This document shows, one piece after another, positions 34,793 through 42,545 of a stretch of DNA of 64,000 nt. A model generated the notes under the pieces. The model was not told the origin of the DNA. It made no database searches and saw only the letters and a program-made list of their open reading frames with translations. Where the stretch lies: NCBI RefSeq assembly GCF_900109225.1, contig NZ_FNZK01000012.1, positions 1 to 64,000 of the forward strand, written 5' to 3'. This DNA is from Propionispira arboris (GTDB lineage Bacteria; Bacillota; Negativicutes; Selenomonadales; Selenomonadaceae). Position numbers and translations under genes: made by a program. Every line of letters begins with the position of its first letter. Positions within the stretch are counted from its first letter, which is position 1.

Positions 34793-36583
34793 ATGATGCG
34801 TTCTTTATATTCCGGTGTATCTGGACTAAAGGCTTATACGACGGGAATGGATGTAACTGGTAATAATATATCCAATATCAACACAACAGGTTTTAAGGCA
34901 GGCCGGGTAACTTATCAAGATACATTCAATCAGATGCTGGCTTCTGCATCGGGAAGCAGTGGAGCACTGGGCGGTACAAATCCTAAACAGGTCGGTTTGG
35001 GAGTCGGTGTTGCCAGTATTGATACAATCTTTACCGATGGGAATGTGCAGGCGACTAGTGCCAATACAGATTTGTGCATATCTAAAGCCGGATTCTTTAT
35101 TGTATCTGATGGGTCAAATCAATCGTATACCCGTAATGGTGCTTTTCAGTTTGATACGAATGGCAATTATGGTGTAACGGGAACTGGTTTGAAAGTGCAA
35201 GGCTGGATGGCTGATTCAACGGGGAAAATTGATCCAACGGGTGCTACACAAGATCTTGTTGTTAAAATGGGACAATCGATGCCTGCAACGGCCACAACCT
35301 ATGTAAACTATGGCAAAAATTTATCAGCAGCATCGGCAAATCCTACGATTACGTTATCTGATGGAAAAAAAGTGACTTATAATTCATTGACAACGACGTA
35401 TGCAAAAGGTGACACTTATACGGGTGCTACCATCAAGTCACTTGATAGTGCTTCATACACCTTGTCCAATGGAACGACGGTAACAGATGCATCAGGTGGA
35501 TTGTCTGCTAATGCTTTCCCAACAACTGCAGTTCCACTTACAATTGCAAGTGGATCCGCAGGGAATTACACATTATCAGATGGTTCAACCGTTACAGGCG
35601 CGACATCTGGGCTGGCTGTTGGTTCTACGTACCCGGATACTACTGGTGTTACATTTACTTCGGCAACCGCATTATCAAATGGTGCTACGGTTACCCCGGT
35701 AACGGGGATAACGTATACTAATGGCGATTCCTTTACAGCCAAGATAAAAACAGTAAATTCTCGAACCTACACGTTAAGTGATGGCGCAAGTGTCACAGAT
35801 ACAACAACACCAGCTACGGTTCTAGCTGTTGGGGCTACGTATCCGTTGACAATTACGGGCGTGGCGCAAACGGATGTCTCTTCTACGATTAGTGCCTATG
35901 AGACAGTCAAGGGGGTGGAACATAAGATTCCTGTAACGATGACTAAGGTCGCAGATAATACCTGGACGGTGAAAAGCAGTGGAAAAACAGATACGGGCTA
36001 CGATGTATCTGGTTTGAATTATAAACTTGTTTTTGATACTGCCGGTAAATACAGTACAGGTTCGACTTGGGATGCAACGAGCAGTTCTTATAAAACAGGT
36101 ATCAGCGCGGCTTCGTTCACAACGACGCAGGCTGGGACTGTTAATATGACAATGGACTTCTCAGCTGTAACCCAAAACTCAGGATCGACTGAAGCGCAAG
36201 TTACCGACCAGGATGGTAATGCAGCGGGATCGCTTACGTCGGTATCGATTGATGTCAATGGTTATCTTATTGGGTCTTATGATAATTCTAAAACAAAAAA
36301 AGAAGGGCAGATTGCCCTTGCCGTATTTAATAATCCGGCTGGTCTTACCAAATCAGGCTCAAGTCTTTATGCAGAGTCACAAAATTCAGGCAAATCTCAA
36401 GTGACAACAGTTGGTCATGGTGGTGCAGGTACATTGACTCCATACGCTTTGGAAATGTCAAATGTTGACTTGTCCACCGAGTTTAGTAATATGATTGTGA
36501 CGCAGCGTGCCTTCCAATCCAATTCTAAAATGATCACGGTAGCCGATGAAATGATTGAAACGCTGGTAAATATGAAACGATAA
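34793..36583 (+). CDS. flgE: Flagellar hook protein FlgE with repetitive insert
   Basis: A 596-aa structural protein of the hook. The N-terminus (MRSLYSGVSGLKAYTTGMDVTGNNISNINTTGFKAG region) and C-terminus (ALEMSNVDLSTEFSNMIVTQRAFQSNSKMITVADEM region) are standard. The middle, about residues 195-350, has diverged copies of a module with the core YTLSxGxxVT (near residues 222, 259, 291 and 326), each followed by a Thr/Ser/Gly-rich stretch ending in Y/FP. This part is surface-exposed in the hook and makes the protein longer than many FlgE. The ATGATG start has AAGAGGAG upstream. Confidence 0.94.
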   Translation: MMRSLYSGVSGLKAYTTGMDVTGNNISNINTTGFKAGRVTYQDTFNQMLASASGSSGALGGTNPKQVGLGVGVASIDTIFTDGNVQATSANTDLCISKAGFFIVSDGSNQSYTRNGAFQFDTNGNYGVTGTGLKVQGWMADSTGKIDPTGATQDLVVKMGQSMPATATTYVNYGKNLSAASANPTITLSDGKKVTYNSLTTTYAKGDTYTGATIKSLDSASYTLSNGTTVTDASGGLSANAFPTTAVPLTIASGSAGNYTLSDGSTVTGATSGLAVGSTYPDTTGVTFTSATALSNGATVTPVTGITYTNGDSFTAKIKTVNSRTYTLSDGASVTDTTTPATVLAVGATYPLTITGVAQTDVSSTISAYETVKGVEHKIPVTMTKVADNTWTVKSSGKTDTGYDVSGLNYKLVFDTAGKYSTGSTWDATSSSYKTGISAASFTTTQAGTVNMTMDFSAVTQNSGSTEAQVTDQDGNAAGSLTSVSIDVNGYLIGSYDNSKTKKEGQIALAVFNNPAGLTKSGSSLYAESQNSGKSQVTTVGHGGAGTLTPYALEMSNVDLSTEFSNMIVTQRAFQSNSKMITVADEMIETLVNMKR

Positions 36584-36597
36584 AATAGATTGAAATA

Positions 36598-36634
36598 GAG
36601 GGGGAATTATAACTTCTCCCCCTCTTATTTTAAA
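36598..36634 (+). other. Intercistronic hairpin between flgE and flbD
   Basis: GAGGGGGA (36598-36605) and TCCCCCTC (36617-36624) form a perfect GC-rich 8-bp stem with an 11-nt loop, followed by TTATTTT. It resembles an attenuator or an mRNA-stability element that would lower expression downstream of the abundant hook gene. Confidence 0.55.
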
Positions 36635-36651
36635 ATAAGGAGTGAAATTTC

Positions 36652-36849
36652 ATGATAAAATTAACAAAGTTTAACTCTGAGGATAAAAAAGGTGAATTTA
36701 TTTTAAATGCTGAGATTATCGAAACAATCGAACAGACACCTGATACTGTGGTAACTTTAATTAATGGGAAAAAGCTTATTGTTGAAGAAAGTATGGAAGA
36801 GGTTGTACGACAGGTGATGACATATCGTCGGGCTCTACATAAATTTTAA
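36652..36849 (+). CDS. flbD: Flagellar protein FlbD (YlzI/SwrD family)
   Basis: A 65-aa protein with the family features MIKLTKFN at the start, ILNAEIIETIEQTPDTVVTLINGKK and VEESMEEVVRQVMTYRR. In Bacillus the homologue (SwrD) increases motor torque. AAGGAG precedes the ATG. In many genomes motA and motB follow; here fliL comes next. Confidence 0.92.
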   Translation: MIKLTKFNSEDKKGEFILNAEIIETIEQTPDTVVTLINGKKLIVEESMEEVVRQVMTYRRALHKF

Positions 36850-36939
36850 AATTGAAGAATCAATGCTTTTGAATAAAATTTTTAATGGCATTTTTATAAA
36901 ATAAAGTTGCAAAGGGACATCATGGAGGTGTAGAGAGAC

Positions 36940-37419
36940 GTGGCTGACGAAGAGGTTGAAAAAAAGAAAAAATCACCCATTCTACTGATTATCGTTTTAG
37001 TTGTTATTGGTCTCATTTTTGCAGGAGGCATATCTTATTTTGTGACAACAAAAGTTATGACGGATTCTGTGGGGAAAGTACAAAGAAAAGATCCAGGTAT
37101 TTTTGTTAAGCTTGGTGATGCAAAGGATGGTATTATTGTCAATGTCGGTGGAGTGAAGTCCGGGCGCTTTTTAAAAGTTGGTATTGTACTGGAAATGAAC
37201 CCTGGTAATGAGAAAAATCTCAAAGACGGTAAAATTATACCAGCGGTGGAAACAAAAGTACTGGATACAGTGTTACAGATTTTACGCTCTCAAAAAGTAG
37301 AGGAATTTGATCCAGCGAAACAAGATTCTTTGAAGTCTTTAATTAAGGATCAGGTGAACCAGACGATTGGTGATGGATCAGTATATGATGTATATATAAC
37401 AAACTTTGTTTTACAATGA
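36940..37419 (+). CDS. fliL: Flagellar basal-body protein FliL
   Basis: A 159-aa membrane protein that forms rings around stator units. It has a Lys/Glu-rich cytoplasmic start, one transmembrane helix (about residues 13-34, ILLIIVLVVIGLIFAGG) and an extracytoplasmic stomatin-like domain ending in VNQTIGDGSVYDVYITNFVLQ. The start is GTG 36940, with GGAGGTG nine bases upstream. The 90 bases before it are AT-rich and show no feature. Confidence 0.93.
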   Translation: MADEEVEKKKKSPILLIIVLVVIGLIFAGGISYFVTTKVMTDSVGKVQRKDPGIFVKLGDAKDGIIVNVGGVKSGRFLKVGIVLEMNPGNEKNLKDGKIIPAVETKVLDTVLQILRSQKVEEFDPAKQDSLKSLIKDQVNQTIGDGSVYDVYITNFVLQ

Positions 37420-37479
37420 TAGTTTCAGTAATACAATATAATAACAAATATGATAAAGGGTATGAAAGGAGGAAAACGA

Positions 37480-38142
37480 TTGTCAGGGGCTGATGTATTA
37501 TCGCAATCTGAAATAGACCAACTATTATCAGCATTGTCTACAGGTGTTGTTTCAGCACAAGAAATGAAAGATGAAGAATTACAAAAAAAAGTTAAGATGT
37601 ATGATTTTAAACGCCCTGATAAGTTTTCGAAGGATCAGATCCGCACATTATATATGCTGCATGAAAACTTTGCCCGCCTTTTGAATACTTATTTATCAAC
37701 GTATTTACGAGCAATGATCAATGTTGACGTGGCTTCGGTAGAACAACTGACATATGAAGAATTTGTCCGTTCTTTATCGAACCCGAGTGTTATTGGCGTT
37801 TTAACGGTTCCACCATTGAAGGGAAATGTCATAATGGAAATCAATCCAAGTATTGCATTTGCCATTATTGATCGCCTGTTCGGTGGCACTGGCGAAACGA
37901 TTATGAAGATTAGAGCGTTGACGGAAATTGAAGAAGCGGTGATACGTAAAATTCTAAATAAAGCGATTGAAAATTTCCGTGATGCCTGGGCGAATGTTAT
38001 CAAATTAAAACCTCAATTGGAAACTATCGAGACAAACCCTCAATTCACACAAATTGTTCCGCCAAGCGATATGGTTGTCATTGTTACTTTACAGGTTAAA
38101 ATTGGTAAAGTTGAAGGTCTTATAAATGTCTGTATTCCATAA
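37480..38142 (+). CDS. fliM: Motor switch protein FliM, N-terminal part (gene interrupted by TAA)
   Basis: The first 220 residues of FliM. They include the CheY-P-binding N-terminus (DVLSQSEIDQLLSALS), the middle CheC-like domain (YEEFVRSLSNPSVIGVLTVPPLKGNVIMEINPSIAFAIIDRLFGG) and the start of the SpoA region (INVCIP). A TAA at 38140-38142 then replaces the codon where relatives have an aromatic residue in CIP-Y-xVLEPI. The same frame continues at once with LVLEPIMSKL for 115 codons. The start is TTG 37480 behind AAAGGAGG. As read, the protein lacks the C-terminal domain that pairs with FliN/FliY, so the switch should not assemble. The stop lies in a perfect 26-bp palindrome. Confidence 0.93.
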   Translation: MSGADVLSQSEIDQLLSALSTGVVSAQEMKDEELQKKVKMYDFKRPDKFSKDQIRTLYMLHENFARLLNTYLSTYLRAMINVDVASVEQLTYEEFVRSLSNPSVIGVLTVPPLKGNVIMEINPSIAFAIIDRLFGGTGETIMKIRALTEIEEAVIRKILNKAIENFRDAWANVIKLKPQLETIETNPQFTQIVPPSDMVVIVTLQVKIGKVEGLINVCIP

Positions 38143-38163
38143 TTGGTTCTAGAACCAATTATG
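38138..38163. repeat. Perfect 26-bp palindrome around the fliM stop
   Basis: The half-site CATAATTGGTTCT (38138-38150) is followed directly by its exact complement (38151-38163) with no spacer. The premature TAA is at 38140-38142. If codon 221 was TAT or TAC, the original sequence would have had one mismatch in the palindrome, at 38142. Confidence 0.97.
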
Positions 38164-38487
38164 TCGAAACTTACTACGACATTTTGGGTGGCTTCTTCCG
38201 TTGCAAAACAAGATCATCCTGAACAAATTGAACTTTTGCAGGCAAAGATTCGCAAGACAGTGGTTCCCGTGAGTATTGAACTTGGTTCTATTAATATTAC
38301 GATTCAAGAATTTTTGACTTTGGGTTTTGGTGATGTTTTGCAATTGGATACAAAAGTAAGTGATGAGTTGAAGCTTTTTGTTGGTAAAAGACCAAAGTTT
38401 TTTTGTAGGCCTGGAACCTCAGGGAAAAAGGCGGCAGTACAGATTACCAGAGTGATGACGGAAGGAGATGAGGGCGACGATGAATGA
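38143..38487 (+). CDS. fliM: Motor switch protein FliM, C-terminal part (after the in-frame stop)
   Basis: This 115-codon frame starts with the codon immediately after the TAA and is in the same phase as the N-terminal part. It encodes the rest of the FliM C-terminus: LVLEPIMSKLTTTFWVASS, then the SpoA domain (RKTVVPVSIELGSINITIQEFLTLGFGDVLQLD) and CRPGTSGKKAAVQI. The first codon is TTG, and an ATG comes at 38161. There is no Shine-Dalgarno sequence, though a terminating ribosome could restart here. Its end overlaps fliY by eight bases. Codon composition is not decayed, so the lesion is recent or not real. Confidence 0.9.
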   Translation: MVLEPIMSKLTTTFWVASSVAKQDHPEQIELLQAKIRKTVVPVSIELGSINITIQEFLTLGFGDVLQLDTKVSDELKLFVGKRPKFFCRPGTSGKKAAVQITRVMTEGDEGDDE

Positions 38488-39661
38488 TGATTTTATTTCT
38501 CAAGAAGAGATAGATGCATTACTTAAAGGTGGAATTGATAACAACGATTCAGCGTCTGCAGATACGAGTTCCAATTCGGATGTAGCAGAACGGCTCTCTG
38601 ATATAGAGCGAGATGCCTTAGGGGAAATAGGAAACATATCAATGGGAAGTGCGGCAACAACTTTGTCCGTTTTATTAGGTCATCGTGTTTCCATTACGAC
38701 ACCGCAAGTTTCAATTGATACGTTAGCTTCGATTAAGGATCATTATCCAATGCCATATTTAATTGTCGAAGTTGGCTATACACATGGAATTGAAGGTAAT
38801 AATATTCTGGCAATTCAGGCTCAGGATGCTTTGATTATTGCCGATTTGATGATGGGGGGAGAGGGAACAGCACCTCCTGAGGAATTAAATGAACTGCACA
38901 TGAGTGCAGTTGGTGAAGCAATGAACCAAATGATGGGGGCTGTTTCGACGTCCTTATCAACGATGTTTAATAAAAAAATTGATATTTCACCACCGAAAGT
39001 TAATTTAATCGATCTTGCTAAAGAAGATAAAGTAACGGACCTTGTTGGTAGTGAAGAAAAAGTCGTCAGAGTTTCTTTCCGCATGGAAGTAGAGGGCTTA
39101 ATTGACAGTGAAATTATGCAGATTTTACCGATTGATATATCTAAGGATATGGTAAGTAATTTAATGTCCGGATCAATGGAAGAGTCTGCACCTGAGCCAG
39201 CAGTGACTGCACCACCAGTAATGCAGCAGCCTGTGCAGGCTCCACAGGAAGCTTACGCAGCACCACCTCAACAGCAGCCAGCAGCGCAGCAGCAAACTTA
39301 TGCAACTGTGCCTATGCAGCAGCAGGCACGAGTGGCTTCGAATATACCGGTTCAACCAGCACAATTTTCACCACTTTCCACAGAGCCGGTAACGGTTAAT
39401 GATGCTAATATTGGACTTATTTTAGATGTACCACTTCAAGTCACGGTTGAATTAGGTCGAACTAAAAAACGAATTCGTGATATTTTAGAGTTGGCAAATG
39501 GTTCTATTATTGAACTTGATAAATTAGCTGGTGAACCGGTTGATATTTTGGTCAATGGTAAGTTATTAGCCAAAGGTGAAGTGGTCGTTATTGACGAAAA
39601 CTTTGGTGTTCGCATTACTGATATCGTAAGCCCAATGGAAAGAGCACAAAATCTACAGTGA
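38480..39661 (+). CDS. fliY: Flagellar motor switch phosphatase FliY
   Basis: A 393-aa protein combining CheC-type CheY-P phosphatase modules with a FliN-like end. The N-terminus has SQEEIDALLKGG (the CheY-P-binding peptide shared with FliM). Both phosphatase motifs are present (DALGEIGNISMGSAATTLS; MSAVGEAMNQMMGAVS). A Gln/Pro/Ala-rich linker covers about 230-305, and the SpoA/FliN domain (LDVPLQVTVELGRTKKRIRDILELANGSIIELD) closes it. ATG 38480 is preferred over 38468, which abuts the ribosome site GAAGGAG. It removes phosphate from CheY and forms the C ring with FliM. Confidence 0.95.
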   Translation: MNDDFISQEEIDALLKGGIDNNDSASADTSSNSDVAERLSDIERDALGEIGNISMGSAATTLSVLLGHRVSITTPQVSIDTLASIKDHYPMPYLIVEVGYTHGIEGNNILAIQAQDALIIADLMMGGEGTAPPEELNELHMSAVGEAMNQMMGAVSTSLSTMFNKKIDISPPKVNLIDLAKEDKVTDLVGSEEKVVRVSFRMEVEGLIDSEIMQILPIDISKDMVSNLMSGSMEESAPEPAVTAPPVMQQPVQAPQEAYAAPPQQQPAAQQQTYATVPMQQQARVASNIPVQPAQFSPLSTEPVTVNDANIGLILDVPLQVTVELGRTKKRIRDILELANGSIIELDKLAGEPVDILVNGKLLAKGEVVVIDENFGVRITDIVSPMERAQNLQ

Positions 39662-39677
39662 GCCAGTGTGAATTGTG

Positions 39678-39706
39678 TTGAGTAAATTGTATTGTTACTA
39701 TATAAT
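39678..39706 (+). promoter_or_regulatory. Internal sigma-A promoter before cheY
   Basis: TTGAGT (39678-39683), a 17-base spacer and TATAAT (39701-39706) lie 62 bases before the cheY start. This 106-base gap is among the larger ones inside the cluster, so cheY and the export genes may have a second transcription start. Confidence 0.6.
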
Positions 39707-39767
39707 TGGTATAGATAGCCAATAGTTTCATTATGAAAACAAAATTAATTATGAGGAGAGATGCACG

Positions 39768-40130
39768 ATGGCAATAAAAGTTTTAGTTGTAGATGATGCA
39801 GCATTCATGAGAATGATGGTAAAGGATATTTTAAGTAAGAACGGATATGAGGTAGTTGGTGAAGCAGAAAATGGCTTGAAAGCCTTGGAAAAGTATCAAG
39901 AGCTTAAACCAGATTTAACTACGATGGATATTACTATGCCTGAAATGGACGGTATTAGTGCAGTAAAAGAAATTAAAAAGATTGACCCGAATGCAAAAGT
40001 TATTATGTGCAGTGCTATGGGGCAGCAAGCCATGGTTATTGAAGCAATACAGGCTGGAGCACGTGACTTTATTGTAAAACCATTCCAACCAGATCGCGTT
40101 TTAGAAGCAGTGCGTAAAGCTGTAGGGTAA
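39768..40130 (+). CDS. cheY: Chemotaxis response regulator CheY
   Basis: A 120-aa single receiver domain. The acidic pocket is VVDDAAFMR, the phosphorylated residue D54 (TTMDITMPEMDG), with the switch Ser/Thr in MCSAMGQQ and the conserved Lys in FIVKPF. Phosphorylated by CheA, it binds FliM/FliY to change rotation. AGGAGAG precedes the ATG, and its stop overlaps the next start by one base. Confidence 0.96.
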   Translation: MAIKVLVVDDAAFMRMMVKDILSKNGYEVVGEAENGLKALEKYQELKPDLTTMDITMPEMDGISAVKEIKKIDPNAKVIMCSAMGQQAMVIEAIQAGARDFIVKPFQPDRVLEAVRKAVG

Positions 40131-40690
40131 TGAATAAACAGAAATATAGGTGTTGCTTTTGTCTCTTGATTGCACTTCTTGTCTTTTGTGTAGAACCAAC
40201 TTTTGCACAATCAATACAGGAAGCCTCTTCGGGTAGTGGTGGTTATCTGTCGGCATATCAAGTCAATGATGCTAAGCCGACACCATCGTCTTGGTGGTCT
40301 ACCATGGCATATCTGTTAAGTTTGATAGTGGTGTTTGCCTTTGTTTTAGGACTTGCTTATTTTGTTTCTCGATTTTTGGGTGGTAAATACGCAAAAATCG
40401 GGATAGAGAGTGAAGGGAAAATTCTTGATAATTTGCCCTTAGGACCCAATCGAGCGGTTTGCGTAATTGAAATTGCGGGAAAAGTAATGGTGATGGGGGT
40501 AACAGATCATTCTATTACTTTATTGCAAGAAATTACGGATGAATTTGAAATTCAGCAACTGCACAGCAAAGCGGTTGATAAAAGAGTAAATAAAGAGCTG
40601 CAAACTATTTTCTCACAGCAATTATCTTCACTTGAGCAAATATCGCGACGAATTCCTGCAATTTTTAAAGATAAAAGAGATCCTAGATAA
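40130..40690 (+). CDS. fliO: Flagellar biosynthetic protein FliO/FliZ
   Basis: A 186-aa membrane protein. An N-terminal signal-like segment (LLIALLVFCVEPTFA) is followed by a transmembrane helix at about residues 57-80 (LLSLIVVFAFVLGLAYFVSRFL). The FliO core has ILDNLPLGPNRAVCVIEIAGKVMVMGVTDHSITLL. FliO helps the FliPQR export gate assemble, and fliP follows directly. Confidence 0.88.
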   Translation: MNKQKYRCCFCLLIALLVFCVEPTFAQSIQEASSGSGGYLSAYQVNDAKPTPSSWWSTMAYLLSLIVVFAFVLGLAYFVSRFLGGKYAKIGIESEGKILDNLPLGPNRAVCVIEIAGKVMVMGVTDHSITLLQEITDEFEIQQLHSKAVDKRVNKELQTIFSQQLSSLEQISRRIPAIFKDKRDPR

Positions 40691-40707
40691 GGGAAGAGGT
40701 TGTTTTG

Positions 40708-41466
40708 GTGTTCAAACAACAACATGTTGTTTTTATAGCAGGGGTTCTGCTTTTGATTTTATGTATACCGGAGGGCGCTTTTGCAGCGCCTTTAGTTCCA
40801 AGTGTTAATATTGGTTTAGGCACATCTGATAATCCAAAAGATTTTGCCCTTACGCTGCAAATTATGGCAGGACTTACAATTTTAACAATTGCACCATCAA
40901 TTTTGATTATGACGACGTCGTTTATTCGGATTGTTGTAGTTTTATCTTTTTTACGAAATGCCTTATCAACACAAAATGTTCCGTCAAATCAGATTATTAT
41001 TGCACTATCGATGTTTATAACGTTTTATATTATGTCGCCGTATTGGAGCCAGGCGAATGATAATGGGCTTCAGCCTTATTTAGCTGGAACTATTACCCAG
41101 GAAGAGGCTCTGACGCAAGTGGTAAATCCCTTGCGGGATTTTATGTTTAAGCAGACTCGTGAATCCGATTTAGCGTTGTTTGTTAATCTATCTCAGGCAG
41201 AGCGCCCTGAAACACAAGAACAGGTTTCGACGTTCACATTGATTCCAGCTTATATTATCAGTGAGCTTAAAACAGCATTTCAGATTGGCTTTATGATTTA
41301 TATTCCCTTTATTGTTATTGATATGATTGTAGCAAGTACACTGATGTCAATGGGGATGATGATGCTGCCGCCAGTTATGATTTCGTTGCCATTTAAGATT
41401 TTATTATTTGTCATGGTAGATGGCTGGCATCTTTTAATACATTCATTAATTGTAAGTTTTAAATAG
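40708..41466 (+). CDS. fliP: Flagellar export gate protein FliP
   Basis: A 252-aa membrane protein of the export-gate pentamer. After a cleavable signal peptide (about 1-25), the family core has LQIMAGLTILTIAPSILIMTTSFIRIVVVLSFLRNAL, NPLRDFMFKQT and the C-terminal helix pair with FQIGFMIYIPFIVIDMIVASTLMSMGMMMLPP. GTG 40708 or TTG 40705 may start it; GGGAAGAGG lies upstream. Confidence 0.96.
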   Translation: MFKQQHVVFIAGVLLLILCIPEGAFAAPLVPSVNIGLGTSDNPKDFALTLQIMAGLTILTIAPSILIMTTSFIRIVVVLSFLRNALSTQNVPSNQIIIALSMFITFYIMSPYWSQANDNGLQPYLAGTITQEEALTQVVNPLRDFMFKQTRESDLALFVNLSQAERPETQEQVSTFTLIPAYIISELKTAFQIGFMIYIPFIVIDMIVASTLMSMGMMMLPPVMISLPFKILLFVMVDGWHLLIHSLIVSFK

Positions 41467-41477
41467 GAGATGAGAAA

Positions 41478-41747
41478 ATGTCTGGTGATCTTGTAATACA
41501 GATTGGGCAGGAAGCCTTGATGATGGTAATGCTGATTTCCGCACCGATGCTGGGCTTGGGCTTATTAGTTGGGTTACTAGTAAGTGTTTTTCAGGCGACA
41601 ACTTCTATTCAGGAACAGACATTAGCCTTTATTCCAAAAATCGTAGCTGTATTTGTTGCTATTTTGGTATTTGGACCATGGATGCTTCGTTTAATGGTTG
41701 ATTATGTGATAAATATCTTTTCAAATTTGCCCGCATATATTGGCTGA
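41478..41747 (+). CDS. fliQ: Flagellar export gate protein FliQ
   Basis: An 89-aa protein with two transmembrane helices (about 15-40 and 50-78). It has the hallmark segment LLVSVFQATTSIQEQTLAFIPKIVA. It encircles FliP/FliR in the gate. Spacing to fliP is 11 bases. Confidence 0.97.
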   Translation: MSGDLVIQIGQEALMMVMLISAPMLGLGLLVGLLVSVFQATTSIQEQTLAFIPKIVAVFVAILVFGPWMLRLMVDYVINIFSNLPAYIG

Positions 41748-41762
41748 TAAGGGGAAAATAAG

Positions 41763-42545
41763 TTGGATTTGTATGATATAATGCAAAATCATGTAGGTTT
41801 ATTCTTCTTGATTTTGACAAGAATCAGCGGCGTATTTATGATCGCACCTTTCTTCGGCAGTATAAATATTCCTATTTATCTCCGAGTTGGTGCGAGTTTT
41901 GCTATTTCGTTAGTTTTATTTCCGATTGTTGATGCACAAAGTTCCCTGCAGATTCCAGAAACTTTATTGGGCTATGCCCTTGCTGTGATTACAGAATTGA
42001 TTGTTGGGTGGCTCATTGGTTTCTCAGCGATGATTATTTTTTCTGCAATTAATATGGCTGGAAAATTATTGGATATGCAGGTTGGTTTTGCGATTGTAAA
42101 TGTGGTGGATCCTACATCCGGTCAGCAAATACCGTTGATTGCAAGTTTTAAGTATAATTTAGGACTTATTATTTTTTTGGTAACGAATAGTCATCATTTA
42201 GTTTTGTCAGGGTTGTTTGAGAGCTTTAACTTAGTTCCTGTTTTAGGTGCTACTTTTAATCTTAGTTTGACAGCTATCATTGTCGATTTAACATGGGGGA
42301 TTTTCATAACCGGTATGAAGATTGCCTTACCAGTTTTGTTTGCGATTTTATTGACGGATGTTGGCTTGGGAGTGCTCGCACGGACTATGCCGCAAATGAA
42401 TATTTATGTTGTAGGGATACCAGCCAAAATTATCATTGGTTTATTTGTATTGTCGATGGCCTTGCCATTTTATATTTTGTTTTTGGGCGTGATGTTTAAT
42501 GAAATGTATGCGAATATCTTCCTTGTTTTACGAGCTTTGCAATAA
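41763..42545 (+). CDS. fliR: Flagellar export gate protein FliR
   Basis: A 260-aa, largely hydrophobic protein with about six membrane helices. It carries typical FliR text: RISGVFMIAPFFGS, AVITELIVGWLIGFSAMIIFSAINMAGKLLDMQVGFAI, VVDPTSGQQIPL, ARTMPQMNIYVVGIPAKI. The start is TTG at 41763 after GGGGAAA. Its 3' end overlaps flhB by 47 bases. Confidence 0.95.
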   Translation: MDLYDIMQNHVGLFFLILTRISGVFMIAPFFGSINIPIYLRVGASFAISLVLFPIVDAQSSLQIPETLLGYALAVITELIVGWLIGFSAMIIFSAINMAGKLLDMQVGFAIVNVVDPTSGQQIPLIASFKYNLGLIIFLVTNSHHLVLSGLFESFNLVPVLGATFNLSLTAIIVDLTWGIFITGMKIALPVLFAILLTDVGLGVLARTMPQMNIYVVGIPAKIIIGLFVLSMALPFYILFLGVMFNEMYANIFLVLRALQ

